A stretch of 34,632 nucleotides of DNA from Elusimicrobiota bacterium (GTDB lineage Bacteria > Elusimicrobiota > Elusimicrobia > UBA1565 > UBA9628): the NCBI GenBank assembly GCA_027327915.1, contig DAHVWT010000014.1, positions 1 through 34,632 of the forward strand, read 5' to 3'. The notes under the pieces are model-generated. The model saw nothing but the letters and a program-made list of their open reading frames with translations, was not told where the DNA came from and did no database searches. Positions 1 through 9,720 of this stretch are shown here, piece after piece. How positions within the stretch are numbered: the first letter of the stretch is position 1; the number at the start of each line of letters is the position of its first letter. The translations under genes and the position numbers were made by a program.

Positions 1-1338
1 GTGCTCTTTGAGATTATCGAGCGTCAGTGGCGTTGAATCCTGGAAGTCTTTCTGGAAGAGATCGCGGTCGAGCTGGGCCACGGAGGCCTCGTCCTTGACC
101 TCGATGTCGAGTTCGTTCTGGCTGACCTCCAGGAGCGGCATGAGGTTACCCGAGCCCACGCTTGCCCATGTCCCGTCCACGGACATGGCCTTGGTATGGA
201 ACATGCGGGGGTAGGCGTAGACCTTGACCCCGGATCGAAGGAGCTTCTTGAGGTGCCAGGCTTCGGCGTCCCCGGAAATCTTCCAGTCCACGTGCTCGTT
301 ATAGACGAATCGCACGTCGACGCCGCGCGTCGCCGCGTCCTCCAGGGCGCGGAAGACCTTGCCGTCCGTGAAGTAGGAGTTTTCGATGTAGATGCTTTTC
401 CGCGCCTTCTCGATATGGCCGAGAACGGACTTGCGGATGCGCCACTGGGAATTGAGGTCCGGGTCGGTCGCGACGACTCGAGCCTTCGGAGCGGGGGAAG
501 GCACGGTTTCCTTCGGGAATGCGTCCATGGCCTTGGCGCCGCCCGCGGCCATCCAGCGCTGGTCGAAATGATGGGCGAGCCTCATCGTGGCGCCGGAGCC
601 GACGACATGGGCCGCGGCGTCGTGCCAGGAATAATTCGCGTCGTTGGGCATGAAGCCCGTCGCCACTCCTTCGGCGCCGTCCATGACGAAGACCTTCCGG
701 TGGTCCCTCTCCAAGGGAAAAAAGCCCTTGCGGCCCGCGTTGGAGTAGCGCACATCGATGCCGGCTTTGCGCATCGCATCGTACATTGCGGCCGTCCCTT
801 GGCCGCGGGCCATCATGCCGTCCTGCCAGTCATGCAGCGGATTAACGTAGCGTCCGTAGAGGTTGTCCACGAGAACCCTCACCTGGACGCCGCGATGGGC
901 GGCGTCCAGCAGGGCCTGGGTCATTTTCATGCCGTGCGCATCACCGCGGAAATCCATGAACTCGACGTCGAGCCGGCTTTGGGCCCGCGCGGCCATGTCC
1001 AGAAGGCCCTTTTCGATTTGAGGGCTGCCGGCCCAGAATTCGACCTGTCGAGCGGGGACATAGGCGGAACTGGGCTTGGCCTGGGAAAAAAGGGCCCTGG
1101 AGACGGCTTTCCTCGATCCGTCGAAAAACGTTGAAAGAGAAGCGGGGTTCCCGAGGCTCGCGGCCTCTTCGAGAATCAAAGAGTGATTCGAGACCGGGGC
1201 GGGCGCCCCAAGGGCCGACGGAGCGGCGGCCGCCGTGAAACCGATCGCCGTTCCGCTCGAGCCCGAGACATCGACAGTCCCCCAGGCGGGGGAGGCGAGA
1301 GCCAGGGCCAGGGCGCCGATCGCATAATGTGATCGCAT
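1..1338 (-). CDS. Secreted phospholipase D-like (HKD) family protein, 3' end truncated by the window edge
   Basis: Manual reverse-complement translation from ATG at 1338 is open for 446 codons to the window edge, so it is absent from the ORF track. N-terminus MRSHYAIGALALALASPAWG looks like a signal peptide. Two HKD motifs: DHRKVFVMDGAEGVATGFMPND and HTKAMSVDGTWASVGSGN. Confidence 0.88.
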   Translation of the reverse strand, partial: MRSHYAIGALALALASPAWGTVDVSGSSGTAIGFTAAAAPSALGAPAPVSNHSLILEEAASLGNPASLSTFFDGSRKAVSRALFSQAKPSSAYVPARQVEFWAGSPQIEKGLLDMAARAQSRLDVEFMDFRGDAHGMKMTQALLDAAHRGVQVRVLVDNLYGRYVNPLHDWQDGMMARGQGTAAMYDAMRKAGIDVRYSNAGRKGFFPLERDHRKVFVMDGAEGVATGFMPNDANYSWHDAAAHVVGSGATMRLAHHFDQRWMAAGGAKAMDAFPKETVPSPAPKARVVATDPDLNSQWRIRKSVLGHIEKARKSIYIENSYFTDGKVFRALEDAATRGVDVRFVYNEHVDWKISGDAEAWHLKKLLRSGVKVYAYPRMFHTKAMSVDGTWASVGSGNLMPLLEVSQNELDIEVKDEASVAQLDRDLFQKDFQDSTPLTLDNLKEH

Positions 1339-1366
1339 GGCCTCGGATCTCCCGGAGCCCCGCATT

Positions 1367-2446
1367 TTACCGGGCTTCTCCCGAGCCAGCCGCGGGGACC
1401 GCCGCGGCCTTGGTGGACGCGTTTGGAGATTCCATCGCGGCGACGACGGACTCAAGCCGCGCGATCCGCTTTGGAGTGACCGCGCGTCCGCTGCGCAGGA
1501 TTTTTCCCATGAGGCCGCGGGGGAGTTGCCCCGGCTGCTCCGCGTAGTCGGAGGCCATTCGTTTCCAGAAGCGGACCGCCTGCTCGGGGTCGTAGCCGGC
1601 CTTGGCCATCAGCATGACGCCGACGCGGTCGGCTTCGTCCTCCTGGACGACGCTGAAGCCGATCGTCGTTTCTTTCCGGACGCCGTTCGTCGCCAATCCG
1701 TAATAGGTTCCATACGCGATCTCGAGGGTGCTGATGCCCATGATCGTCGCTGGGGCGGCGGCCAACGCCAGCACGGGCGAAACAATCACCCCGGCGGCCA
1801 TCAGCCCGCCCTGCACGAGAAGAATTTCAGTCATCCGTTCCCCCATGTGCCGCTGAATCGCGTGGGCCATTTGATGGCCAAGAAGGGCCGCGAGCTCGTC
1901 GTCGGTTCGGGCGAGAGAAACCATCCCCGAAAGGACGCCTATTTTCCCGCCGGGAAGAGCGAAGCCCTGATCGGGGTCTCCCGCGATTTGGAAGGGGGCC
2001 GAGGTGGGGCCTGCTCGGACCAGTTTGACCTCCCAGTTCCAGTCGGGGCGTCCGGACACGGCGATCAGACGCGAGGCGACGCGCTGGACCCTGGCCAAGG
2101 AACCGGCGCTGTCCGACAGAATGGAGTTGGAAAGGAAACGTTGATAAAGAGTCTGGCCGATGCCCACCTCCCACGCCTCCTTAAAAAGGTCGATGCGGCG
2201 GCGTCCGGTGTTGGGCGCCGTGGTCTTGTCGTGGAGTTCGGCCCGGAAATGATGAAAGCGCTGCTTCAGGCGTTGCGCCCTCCCGGGCTCGGCGAGCTTC
2301 GCTCCGGCTTGAAGGCTCTGCGCGAAGCTGGCATCTCCCCTGGCGGCTATTCCCTCCAGGGATTGCGCGTAAAGGGTTGGAGAGGCGAGGGCCGCCGCCA
2401 GGCAGGCCGCTATCAGCGTGTTCCACTGAAATTTGTTTTGGCTCAT
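1367..2446 (-). CDS. M48-family (LoiP/YcaL/BepA-like) exported protein with degenerate HQxxH motif
   Basis: Signal peptide MSQNKFQWNTLIAACLAAALASPTLYA; ALPGGKIGVLSGMVSLARTDDELAALLGHQMAHAIQRHMGER and EDEADRVGVMLMAKAGYDPEQAV match the M48 arrangement. Confidence 0.85.
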   Translation of the reverse strand: MSQNKFQWNTLIAACLAAALASPTLYAQSLEGIAARGDASFAQSLQAGAKLAEPGRAQRLKQRFHHFRAELHDKTTAPNTGRRRIDLFKEAWEVGIGQTLYQRFLSNSILSDSAGSLARVQRVASRLIAVSGRPDWNWEVKLVRAGPTSAPFQIAGDPDQGFALPGGKIGVLSGMVSLARTDDELAALLGHQMAHAIQRHMGERMTEILLVQGGLMAAGVIVSPVLALAAAPATIMGISTLEIAYGTYYGLATNGVRKETTIGFSVVQEDEADRVGVMLMAKAGYDPEQAVRFWKRMASDYAEQPGQLPRGLMGKILRSGRAVTPKRIARLESVVAAMESPNASTKAAAVPAAGSGEAR

Positions 2447-2517
2447 TGTGAGAAATATAGCAAGGACCAGCGAAATGAGCGAGGGCCATTGAGCCCCAAA
2501 TGGATGGGACTATGGTC

Positions 2518-3057
2518 CTAGGACCCCGGACGGAAGCAGAGCCGGCAGCGGGCCTCGTATTTGTCCGCGGAGCCGACTTCAATGATCTTTTTTGAGACGG
2601 AAAGCCTCTGCGAACGGTTCGCGGGGCTTCCGCAGAGGGCGCAGATCGCGAGGTTTTTGGTCACGAATTCCGCGACCCCCATCAAAAGGGCCGTCGCGGG
2701 AAAGGGCTTGCCGCGATAGTCCTGGTCGAGCCCGGCGGCGATCACGCGCTTTCCCTTGTCGGCGAGGGCCTCGCAGACGGAGACGATGCGGGGGCCGAAA
2801 AACTGGACCTCGTCGATGCCCACGACGGCGGTCTCCGGCGCGACGGCGGCCAGGATTTGGGAGGGCGATGTCGCGGGCTTGGAGGCGATGCGGTGCTTGT
2901 CGTGGGAGACGATGTGGTCCTCCAGGTAACGCTTGTCGAGCACCGAGCTGAAGACCTGGATTTTCTGCTTGGCGAGCGTCGCGAGATTGAGCCGGCGGAT
3001 GAGCTCCTGCGTCTTCCCCGAGAACATGCTGCCCACGATGACTTCGATCCAGCCCAT
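2518..3057 (-). CDS. tdk: Thymidine kinase
   Basis: MGWIEVIVGSMFSGKTQELIRRL (P-loop), VVGIDEVQFF, zinc-binding CALC...CRLC. The 3384 start in the ORF track is an over-extension; ATG at 3057 fits the family. Confidence 0.93.
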   Translation of the reverse strand: MGWIEVIVGSMFSGKTQELIRRLNLATLAKQKIQVFSSVLDKRYLEDHIVSHDKHRIASKPATSPSQILAAVAPETAVVGIDEVQFFGPRIVSVCEALADKGKRVIAAGLDQDYRGKPFPATALLMGVAEFVTKNLAICALCGSPANRSQRLSVSKKIIEVGSADKYEARCRLCFRPGS

Positions 3058-3124
3058 GGCGGGGCGCCAGAGGGGGTAGGGGGTCGGCCTTAACGAAGAG
3101 GAGGAGGGGCGGGGCTTTCCCGGG

Positions 3125-4150
3125 CTAGGGCGCCGCGATTTCCTTGGTTCGCGCTTCATACTGTTTTTGATAGTAGGAGGAGAAATCCGACGAAGTCTTG
3201 AGGGGCCGCCACCATTGAGGCCGGGCCTTGTACCAGGCGACGGTCTCCCGCAGGGTCCTGTCGAAGGGGAAGTCGGGCCGGAAGCCCAGCCGGGAGAGGG
3301 GGCCGGAGTCGAGGGCGTATCGACGGTCGTGCCCCGGCCGGTCGGGGACGCGTCGCACGAGGTTTCGGGGAACCCCCATGACATCCCGCGTCCTCTCGAC
3401 GAGAGCGCGATTTTCGACGAGGACTTCGCCGCCGACGTTGTAGGCGTCCCCAGGCTTCCCCTTTCTTAGCAGAAGACCGATCGCCCGGACGCAGTCGAGG
3501 ACGTAGATCCAATTGCGGACCTGCCGTCCGTCGCCGTAGAGGGGGTAGGGCTTGCCCTCGATCCAGTTCGTGATCATGAGAGGGACGGCCTTCTCGGGAT
3601 ACTGGTAGGGGCCGAAATTATTGGAGGGCCTCGCGATGACGACGGGAAGGCCGTAGGTCTTGTGATAGGCGGCCGCCAGATGGTCGGCGGCGGCCTTCGA
3701 GGCCGCGTAGGGGCTCGTCGGCCGGAAGGGCGCGTCCTCCCGGCTTTTGCCCTTGAGCACCGGACCGTAGACCTCGTCGGTGCTGATGTGAAGGAAGCGC
3801 TTGATCTCGCCCGCGCGGCGGCGCGCCTCCTCAAGAAGGACATGAGTCCCCAGGACGTTGGTTTTAAGGAAGGCCGCCGGATCCAGGATCGAGCGGTCGA
3901 CGTGGGTCTCGGCGGCGAAGTGGGCCACGGCTTGGACGCCCTCCATCGCTTGGCGTACGGCCCGTGGATCGGTGATGTCGCCTCGAAGAAAGCGGTAGCG
4001 CGGGTGAGGGATGAGGTCCGCGAGGTTCTCGGGGTTTCCCGCGTAGGTCATCGCGTCGAGATTGACGATCTCGTCCTTAGTTTCGGTCAATGCCCGCCGG
4101 ATGAAGTTAGAGCCGATGAAGCCCAAGCCCCCGGTCACGAGGATCTTCAT
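3125..4150 (-). CDS. rfbB: dTDP-glucose 4,6-dehydratase-like SDR enzyme
   Basis: MKILVTGGLGFIGSNFIRRAL, HISTDEVYGPV, SPYAASKAAADHL, ARPSNNFGPYQYPEKAVPLMI. Confidence 0.9.
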   Translation of the reverse strand: MKILVTGGLGFIGSNFIRRALTETKDEIVNLDAMTYAGNPENLADLIPHPRYRFLRGDITDPRAVRQAMEGVQAVAHFAAETHVDRSILDPAAFLKTNVLGTHVLLEEARRRAGEIKRFLHISTDEVYGPVLKGKSREDAPFRPTSPYAASKAAADHLAAAYHKTYGLPVVIARPSNNFGPYQYPEKAVPLMITNWIEGKPYPLYGDGRQVRNWIYVLDCVRAIGLLLRKGKPGDAYNVGGEVLVENRALVERTRDVMGVPRNLVRRVPDRPGHDRRYALDSGPLSRLGFRPDFPFDRTLRETVAWYKARPQWWRPLKTSSDFSSYYQKQYEARTKEIAAP

Positions 4151-4161
4151 GTTCCGCGGCG

Positions 4162-5196
4162 CTACGCCGCCGAGGCGGCGCGAGGACGGGCTCGTCCCTT
4201 GAAGTAGGACGAGGCGAAATAGTTCCAGGTGTCCACGATGCCGTCCTCGAAACCCATCAGGGCCTTGTATCCCAGATCGCGCTTGGCCCCCGAGATGTCG
4301 GCGTAGGTCTTGCGGACGTCCCCGGCCCTCTTGGGGTGCCTCTTTCTCTCGAGGCGGCGGCCGACGACTTTCTCGATGACGCGGATGAGATCATTTAAGG
4401 AATAGGAGCAGCCGTTCGCGATATTGTAGGCCCTGCCGACGCCCTTTTCGGTCTTCAAGGCCAGGAAATTCGCGAAAACGATGTTTCTGATGTGGGTGAA
4501 ATCGCGGCTCTGCTTGCCATCCCAATGGAGTTCCAGGGGCTCTCCACGCCAGGCTTGCTCCATGAAGCGCGGGATGACCGCCGAATAAAGGGATTCCGGG
4601 TCTTGTCGGGGACCGAAGACGTTGAAGTAACGCAGGCTCACCGTCGGGAGGCCATAGGTTTTGGCGAACAGGACGCAGTAGTGCTCTCCGGCGAGCTTGG
4701 AGGCGGCGTAGGGGGAGAGGGGCGCGGGGAGATCCGTTTCCTTTTGGGGAAAGCGCTTCGAGTCGCCATAAACCGAGCTCGACGAGGCGTAGACGACGCG
4801 GCCGACCTTGGCCTCTTTCGCCGCCCAGAGGAGGTTCAAGGTCCCGGTGCTGTTCGACTCGTGGCTGTCGATGGGGTTGTCCACGGATTTAGGCACGGAG
4901 CGTAGCGCCGCCTGGTGGATCACCGCCTTGACGCCCGAGACCGCCCGGCGGCAGTCCTCGATCGAGCGCAGGTCTCCCTGGAGGAACTCGACCTTATCCT
5001 TGAAAGAAGCCATGTGTTCGAGTTTCCCCGTGGAAAGATTGTCGAGAACTCGCACGGCGACCCCGGCTTGGACCAGGGTCTCGGCGATATGGGAGCCGAT
5101 GAAGCCGGCGGCGCCGGTGACCAGCATGGGACCGTCGGCGGGAGAGACGAGCCCCCTGGGGAGGGAAAGCGGCACTTGGGAAGGCATCGCGCGCAT
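4162..5196 (-). CDS. NAD-dependent epimerase (UDP-glucose/UDP-GlcNAc 4-epimerase-like)
   Basis: MLVTGAAGFIGSHIAETL, VIHQAALRSVPKSVDNP, YASSSSVYGD, SPYAASKLAGEHYC, RYFNVFGPRQDPESLYSAVIPRF. Confidence 0.88.
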   Translation of the reverse strand: MRAMPSQVPLSLPRGLVSPADGPMLVTGAAGFIGSHIAETLVQAGVAVRVLDNLSTGKLEHMASFKDKVEFLQGDLRSIEDCRRAVSGVKAVIHQAALRSVPKSVDNPIDSHESNSTGTLNLLWAAKEAKVGRVVYASSSSVYGDSKRFPQKETDLPAPLSPYAASKLAGEHYCVLFAKTYGLPTVSLRYFNVFGPRQDPESLYSAVIPRFMEQAWRGEPLELHWDGKQSRDFTHIRNIVFANFLALKTEKGVGRAYNIANGCSYSLNDLIRVIEKVVGRRLERKRHPKRAGDVRKTYADISGAKRDLGYKALMGFEDGIVDTWNYFASSYFKGRARPRAASAA

Positions 5197-5285
5197 TCTA
5201 TCATTTGGCGCGGCCCGAAAGTCCTACCGGGATTGGGCCTATTCGGCCCTTGGGGAGAGTCGCGGACATCGGTACTATTAAAGGA

Positions 5286-7469
5286 ATGGCGACGCGCGCG
5301 CGAAAGCTTTTCTCGGCGTGGCTGGCAGCGGCCTCAATGCTGGGCATCCCCCATCGGGCCCATTCGCAGTCCGCGGAGGGGGCCGCGGTCCAAAGCGTCT
5401 GGACGAAGGCCAGTGTCGGCGAATCCTTCTCCGACGACGACCTCACGACGAGCGAGAAGACCAACTTCGGCTTTAATTTCCAGAATTCCGGGATGCGCGG
5501 CTGCGACCGCTTTCCTTATCTTTTCAACACGATTCCCGTCTCCTACGCCATCCCGGCGATTGCCGGGGCCAACTCCCTCATTACGAATCTGGCCGGGAGC
5601 GGCACCAGGAAATTCCTCCGGGATCCCCAATATGGCCGGCTCTTTCTCGACGACGAGATCAACGTGAATCCCACGTTGGGCCCCAGCCGGGAGATCGCGA
5701 CCCCCATCAAAGGCCTGCCGCTCTCGTTTTTCGGGACCGTAAACCTGAACGGCACGTCGGGGGTCGCGCGGCCGCTTCCCAACCAGGATTCCTGCAAGGA
5801 AATCAAGCAATACTTAAAGCTGTGGGATTTCAAGCTCGTTCTTCCCTTATCGGGCAAGCGTTTCGCCGCGATGCTGCCGGGGGAGATCTGGAGGATTCCC
5901 GTCACCTTCACGATACGCATCGGCCCCTCGGCCGGCTATTCGGCGACGAACTCCGTCGCGGCCGGGCTTTTGTCCGGAGCGGCCCAGCAGGCCCTCATGC
6001 AGGGCGTCAACGTCGTCATCGCGATCTCCGGGAGCACCCAAAAGTCGGCCACGGTCACGTTGCGCCGCTTGGATGAGAATTCGCTGCGGGTGCGCGTGAG
6101 GCTTGGCCGCGCGAGAATCCTCGACGCCAACGGGACGGTTTTCGCGGGAGCGCCCGTCGTCGGAATGACCGAGTCGCTCGTCGGAGGGCTCGTCGCGCAT
6201 CTTTCAAAGACGATCGCTCCAGGCGTCGCTTCCTATGTATCCCAGGAGTTGCTGCTCCTGTTGAGCGGCCAGTTGACCCTGGATTGGTCCTACACCGCCG
6301 GGGATACGGCGGTCCTCGAGTATGTGCTCAATCCGAACAACGCGGATCAAATGGACATCCTGGCGCGGCTTCTGCGCGGCGACCTCAACGTCTTCAAGCA
6401 GCTCGTCCATTTCTCGAGGCTCTCCAAACCCTCCTCCTCCGACAACACGGATCTCAAGCAATTGTCGGCCCTTGAGAAGGAGCATTCGCAAGCCCTGGGC
6501 CAGAAGCCCAGCTACTCCGGCTTGACGGCGATCCGCTCCGCCATGGCCCAGATCACGGGGGGCTTGCCGTTTATCGGGAACTTCTCATGGAACCGCGGCC
6601 ATGACGAATCGAGCTTCCTCGACATGCACCAACAGGGATACGACCGCTACCACGTCTACGATGCCTCCCGCCAAAGGAACTGGGGGCTGTTTTACATCCC
6701 CTTCGCCGGCACCGTCTCTTTGAGAAACCACAGCCAGAGCGTCCAGGCTTTCGCCTCCAAAAACAGCTCCGGATCCTCCGTCGGCGCCTCCGTGCTCTTC
6801 GTCGACCAGCACGGCGCCCTGCGCCGGGTCGGCAAGAGAACGGCGGGAGGCCTCGAGGAGTATAACAGCGTCATGCGCTACGTCGGCGTGCACGGCGCGG
6901 GGATCGACCGCAAGATGGAGATACCGGTTCCGAGCGTGCTTGCTTCGGGCGGGATCAAGAGGTCGAACATGAATTTCTCCCTTTACCTTTCCTCGACGGC
7001 GGTGGGCTCCATCCTCAAGACATCCGCCGACGAGGTGATGGCGGCCTACCGCAACGCCTTCCCGGCTCGCGAGACCTCGCGCGCTGGGATCGCGGGGCGC
7101 TTGGCTCGGGCCGTGGACGGGCTCATCAACCGCCGCGGCGATAAGAAGGCGGCGCGTCTGGCGGGAGACCTTTTGAGGGCTGGGGAGGCCTCCGATCAGG
7201 ACGATCAGCTCGCGGCCTTCGCGAAGGTCGTCTCCGGCAAGGGCAAGAGCAAGATGGGGTTCAAGGACGTCTTCAGGGTTCTCGTCCAGTTCGTCGATCC
7301 GACGGAGGTCGCCGGGGAGCTTCTGATGACCGTGGCCGCCCAGATGGGCCAGGCGAACAGCGGGGAGACCCATCTCGTTTACAATCAAGGTCTTCTCCAT
7401 AGCCCGTCCGTCGAGAGCTTCGCTAAGACCAAGTACCGCTATATCCCGCCCCAGCCGCTGACCGATTAG
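5286..7469 (+). CDS. Uncharacterised exported protein, about 728 aa
   Basis: Long ORF. ATG at 5286 follows AAAGGA and gives MATRARKLFSAWLAAASMLGIPHRAHSQS, a signal-peptide-like N-terminus. No family recognised. Confidence 0.8.
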   Translation: MATRARKLFSAWLAAASMLGIPHRAHSQSAEGAAVQSVWTKASVGESFSDDDLTTSEKTNFGFNFQNSGMRGCDRFPYLFNTIPVSYAIPAIAGANSLITNLAGSGTRKFLRDPQYGRLFLDDEINVNPTLGPSREIATPIKGLPLSFFGTVNLNGTSGVARPLPNQDSCKEIKQYLKLWDFKLVLPLSGKRFAAMLPGEIWRIPVTFTIRIGPSAGYSATNSVAAGLLSGAAQQALMQGVNVVIAISGSTQKSATVTLRRLDENSLRVRVRLGRARILDANGTVFAGAPVVGMTESLVGGLVAHLSKTIAPGVASYVSQELLLLLSGQLTLDWSYTAGDTAVLEYVLNPNNADQMDILARLLRGDLNVFKQLVHFSRLSKPSSSDNTDLKQLSALEKEHSQALGQKPSYSGLTAIRSAMAQITGGLPFIGNFSWNRGHDESSFLDMHQQGYDRYHVYDASRQRNWGLFYIPFAGTVSLRNHSQSVQAFASKNSSGSSVGASVLFVDQHGALRRVGKRTAGGLEEYNSVMRYVGVHGAGIDRKMEIPVPSVLASGGIKRSNMNFSLYLSSTAVGSILKTSADEVMAAYRNAFPARETSRAGIAGRLARAVDGLINRRGDKKAARLAGDLLRAGEASDQDDQLAAFAKVVSGKGKSKMGFKDVFRVLVQFVDPTEVAGELLMTVAAQMGQANSGETHLVYNQGLLHSPSVESFAKTKYRYIPPQPLTD

Positions 7470-9712
7470 GGCCCGCCGGTCCCCCAGGGCTTCGAGGCCT
7501 GATCGGGCCACCATTCCGATTCCCAATTGCGCTCCGTCGCCTTCTGGCGTTGGGCGGCGCTGGGTTCGGTGAGGCTGCCGAAGCGCAAGGTTACCATGAA
7601 CTTCACCTCCTCGACGCCGGGGCGGAAGATGAAGTTCAACTGGGTCATGAAGTCGTGCCAAAGCTTGCGGACGGAGAGCTCCTTGTCGAAGAGCTGGAAT
7701 TCGCCCAAACGATAGAAGGCGTTGGGCGTCGTCATCGCCGCGCGCAACGCCCCCACGAACTGCCACGTGCTGCCCCAGGGGCGCCAGCCGAACTGGATGT
7801 TGGCGACATAGGAGGAGCTTTCTCCCACGTCGAAGCCGACGCTCGTGTCGAGGAAGGTCTGGGAGAGCTGGCCCCAGGTGGCGTCCGCCAGGAAATTCTG
7901 GTTGCCGTAGGCGACGCTGTAGGAGTCGTGCAGGGTGAAGTTGAGATTCGGCCGCGCGAGGTAGGTCGCATCCACCGTGATGGGCTCGAAGCGCTCCTTC
8001 GTGGTGAGAGTCTGGTCCCGGTAATGGGCGAAGTTGTAGCCCGACACCGCGCGGATGGTCGAGTTCGTTCCAATGATCTTGAAATACTCCAGGCTGGCCA
8101 TGTTCGCCTCGACGCCGTAGTCCTCGGCGGAGGAATCCGTCAGAAAGGAGTTGGCCCTCTGCCGGCCGCGGTAGATGTCGATCAAATCCACTTGGCCGGG
8201 GGCCCCGTTGTAGCGCAAATCGCCCTTGGCGCTGTAGCGACCGACGAAGGCGTCCGTGCTCGCCGTCACGGTCCCGTTCTCTCCGGGAGAATAGGCTTGC
8301 CTGTAATAGCCCGCCGTATAGGCCAAGGTCGGCAGGAAGCTCAAGTGCCTGTTAAGGACGAATTCCTTGTCCCCTTGCCACCCGACGGTGGCGTCCCTTT
8401 GCGTGAGCCCGTTGTTGTAGATGTCGAGCTGGGAGGCGGGGGTATTCGCGTACCAGGGGGTGGCCGTCACCGCGCCTTGCTGGGGAAGGCCCAGGGTGTA
8501 ACTGTTCTCGACATGGGCCTCGAAGAGGTTGACCCACGGCACCTTCTTGAACTTCAAGGCGGTCGTTTGAAAGTCCCCGGAGAAGCTGTCCTGCACTTTC
8601 TGAAACGAGAGCAGGTTGGGGCCGGGGTTATCCTGGCGCGAGTAGGCGGCGCGGGCGACATAGGCGGATGTCGTGTAGTAGATCGAGCCGTCGGTGATCA
8701 GGTAAGGGGCGATCGGGAAGACGTTGCCGCGCTGGTAGTCGTTGGCGAAGTACGGGTCCGACATCTTCTGGATGCGGGCTTGGAAGGCCGTGTTCTTGTT
8801 CAGCTGCTGGTAGGTGTTCGCGGTGATGTCCCATCGCTCGTGCGTGAGGCCCTGCTCCCCGAACTGGTTGTCCGTCTTTCCGGCCTCGTTGATGTTGTAG
8901 AGGTAGATCGACGTGCGGTGGTTGACGCTCTGATGCTGGTTGAAGTAGAGCCCGTAGCCCACGCCCTCGTTGGTGTACTCGTCCACCATGTCCCGCATGT
9001 AGACCTGCGAGCTGAAGTGCACCGTGAGCATCCCGTGGACGGCATAGCCGTTTCTGGGGTCATAGCCGGGCATGACCATCGGCTGGAGGAACGGCGTCTG
9101 GCCCGCGGGGACGATGGACTTGTAGAAAAAAGGGAAGTAAAAAAGGGGCTTCTGGCCGAGATAAAAGACCGTGTTGCGCGCCAGGAGATAGTGCTGGGGA
9201 TAGACGGTGAGCTTTGAGGCGTGGAAGTGGTAATGGGGCTTGGGCACGAGATCGCAGCTCGTGAAGTCCGCGTCCCAATAATCGACGTGGTGGTCGGACC
9301 AAAGAATGCTTTTGGGCGCGTGGACGCGCCAGAAGCCGGAGCCGGCGGAGACGTTGTCGACCGTTCCGGAGCGCGACATGAAGTCGAAGGATCCTGGATT
9401 TCCGTAGATGGCGTTTTCGCCGTCCGAGAGGAAAAATGGCCCCGCCGACCAGCAGAACCGGCGTTGCGTGTCGATCCAGAGATCATTCGACTTGATCGTC
9501 CAGGTCGACTCCGTGATCTTGGCGTGGCCGTTGAGGTGGACGAAGGCGTTCGTGCTGACGTAATCGACATGGTCCGCGCTGAAGTCGATCCGGGGCGTGG
9601 CGCTTGAGTAGGCGGGGCCTGGCGGGAGGGGGTAGCCAAAGGAGAAGTCTTGGGCCGCCAACGGAGCGCAACATAAAAGCGCCGCCGCGAGAACCCCCCG
9701 GAATCGTGGCAA
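7466..9712 (-). CDS. lptD: LPS-assembly outer membrane protein LptD (OstA-like)
   Basis: N-terminal OstA-like part (VHLNGHAKITESTWTIKSNDLWIDT...GTVDNVSAGSGFWRVHAPKSILWSDHHVDYWDADFTSCDLVPKPHYHF), then a long beta-rich C-terminal part. TTG start. Confidence 0.85.
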   Translation of the reverse strand: MPRFRGVLAAALLCCAPLAAQDFSFGYPLPPGPAYSSATPRIDFSADHVDYVSTNAFVHLNGHAKITESTWTIKSNDLWIDTQRRFCWSAGPFFLSDGENAIYGNPGSFDFMSRSGTVDNVSAGSGFWRVHAPKSILWSDHHVDYWDADFTSCDLVPKPHYHFHASKLTVYPQHYLLARNTVFYLGQKPLFYFPFFYKSIVPAGQTPFLQPMVMPGYDPRNGYAVHGMLTVHFSSQVYMRDMVDEYTNEGVGYGLYFNQHQSVNHRTSIYLYNINEAGKTDNQFGEQGLTHERWDITANTYQQLNKNTAFQARIQKMSDPYFANDYQRGNVFPIAPYLITDGSIYYTTSAYVARAAYSRQDNPGPNLLSFQKVQDSFSGDFQTTALKFKKVPWVNLFEAHVENSYTLGLPQQGAVTATPWYANTPASQLDIYNNGLTQRDATVGWQGDKEFVLNRHLSFLPTLAYTAGYYRQAYSPGENGTVTASTDAFVGRYSAKGDLRYNGAPGQVDLIDIYRGRQRANSFLTDSSAEDYGVEANMASLEYFKIIGTNSTIRAVSGYNFAHYRDQTLTTKERFEPITVDATYLARPNLNFTLHDSYSVAYGNQNFLADATWGQLSQTFLDTSVGFDVGESSSYVANIQFGWRPWGSTWQFVGALRAAMTTPNAFYRLGEFQLFDKELSVRKLWHDFMTQLNFIFRPGVEEVKFMVTLRFGSLTEPSAAQRQKATERNWESEWWPDQASKPWGTGGP

Positions 9713-9720
9713 ACGCGGTA

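Noticed and set aside
5250-5290. TTGGGG-17-TACTAT as a promoter for the 5286 gene
   Set aside because: It would put the TSS at the start codon although an AAAGGA Shine-Dalgarno-like site lies upstream of the ATG; both hexamers are also weak matches.
7550-9217. 555-aa plus-strand ORF opposite lptD, and similar long antisense ORFs (e.g. 196-1134, 1337-2521, 12388-13425, 14160-15176, 15401-16588)
   Set aside because: Shadow ORFs expected at high GC. They lie opposite recognisable genes, lack motifs, and have low-complexity Arg/Gly/Ala composition.
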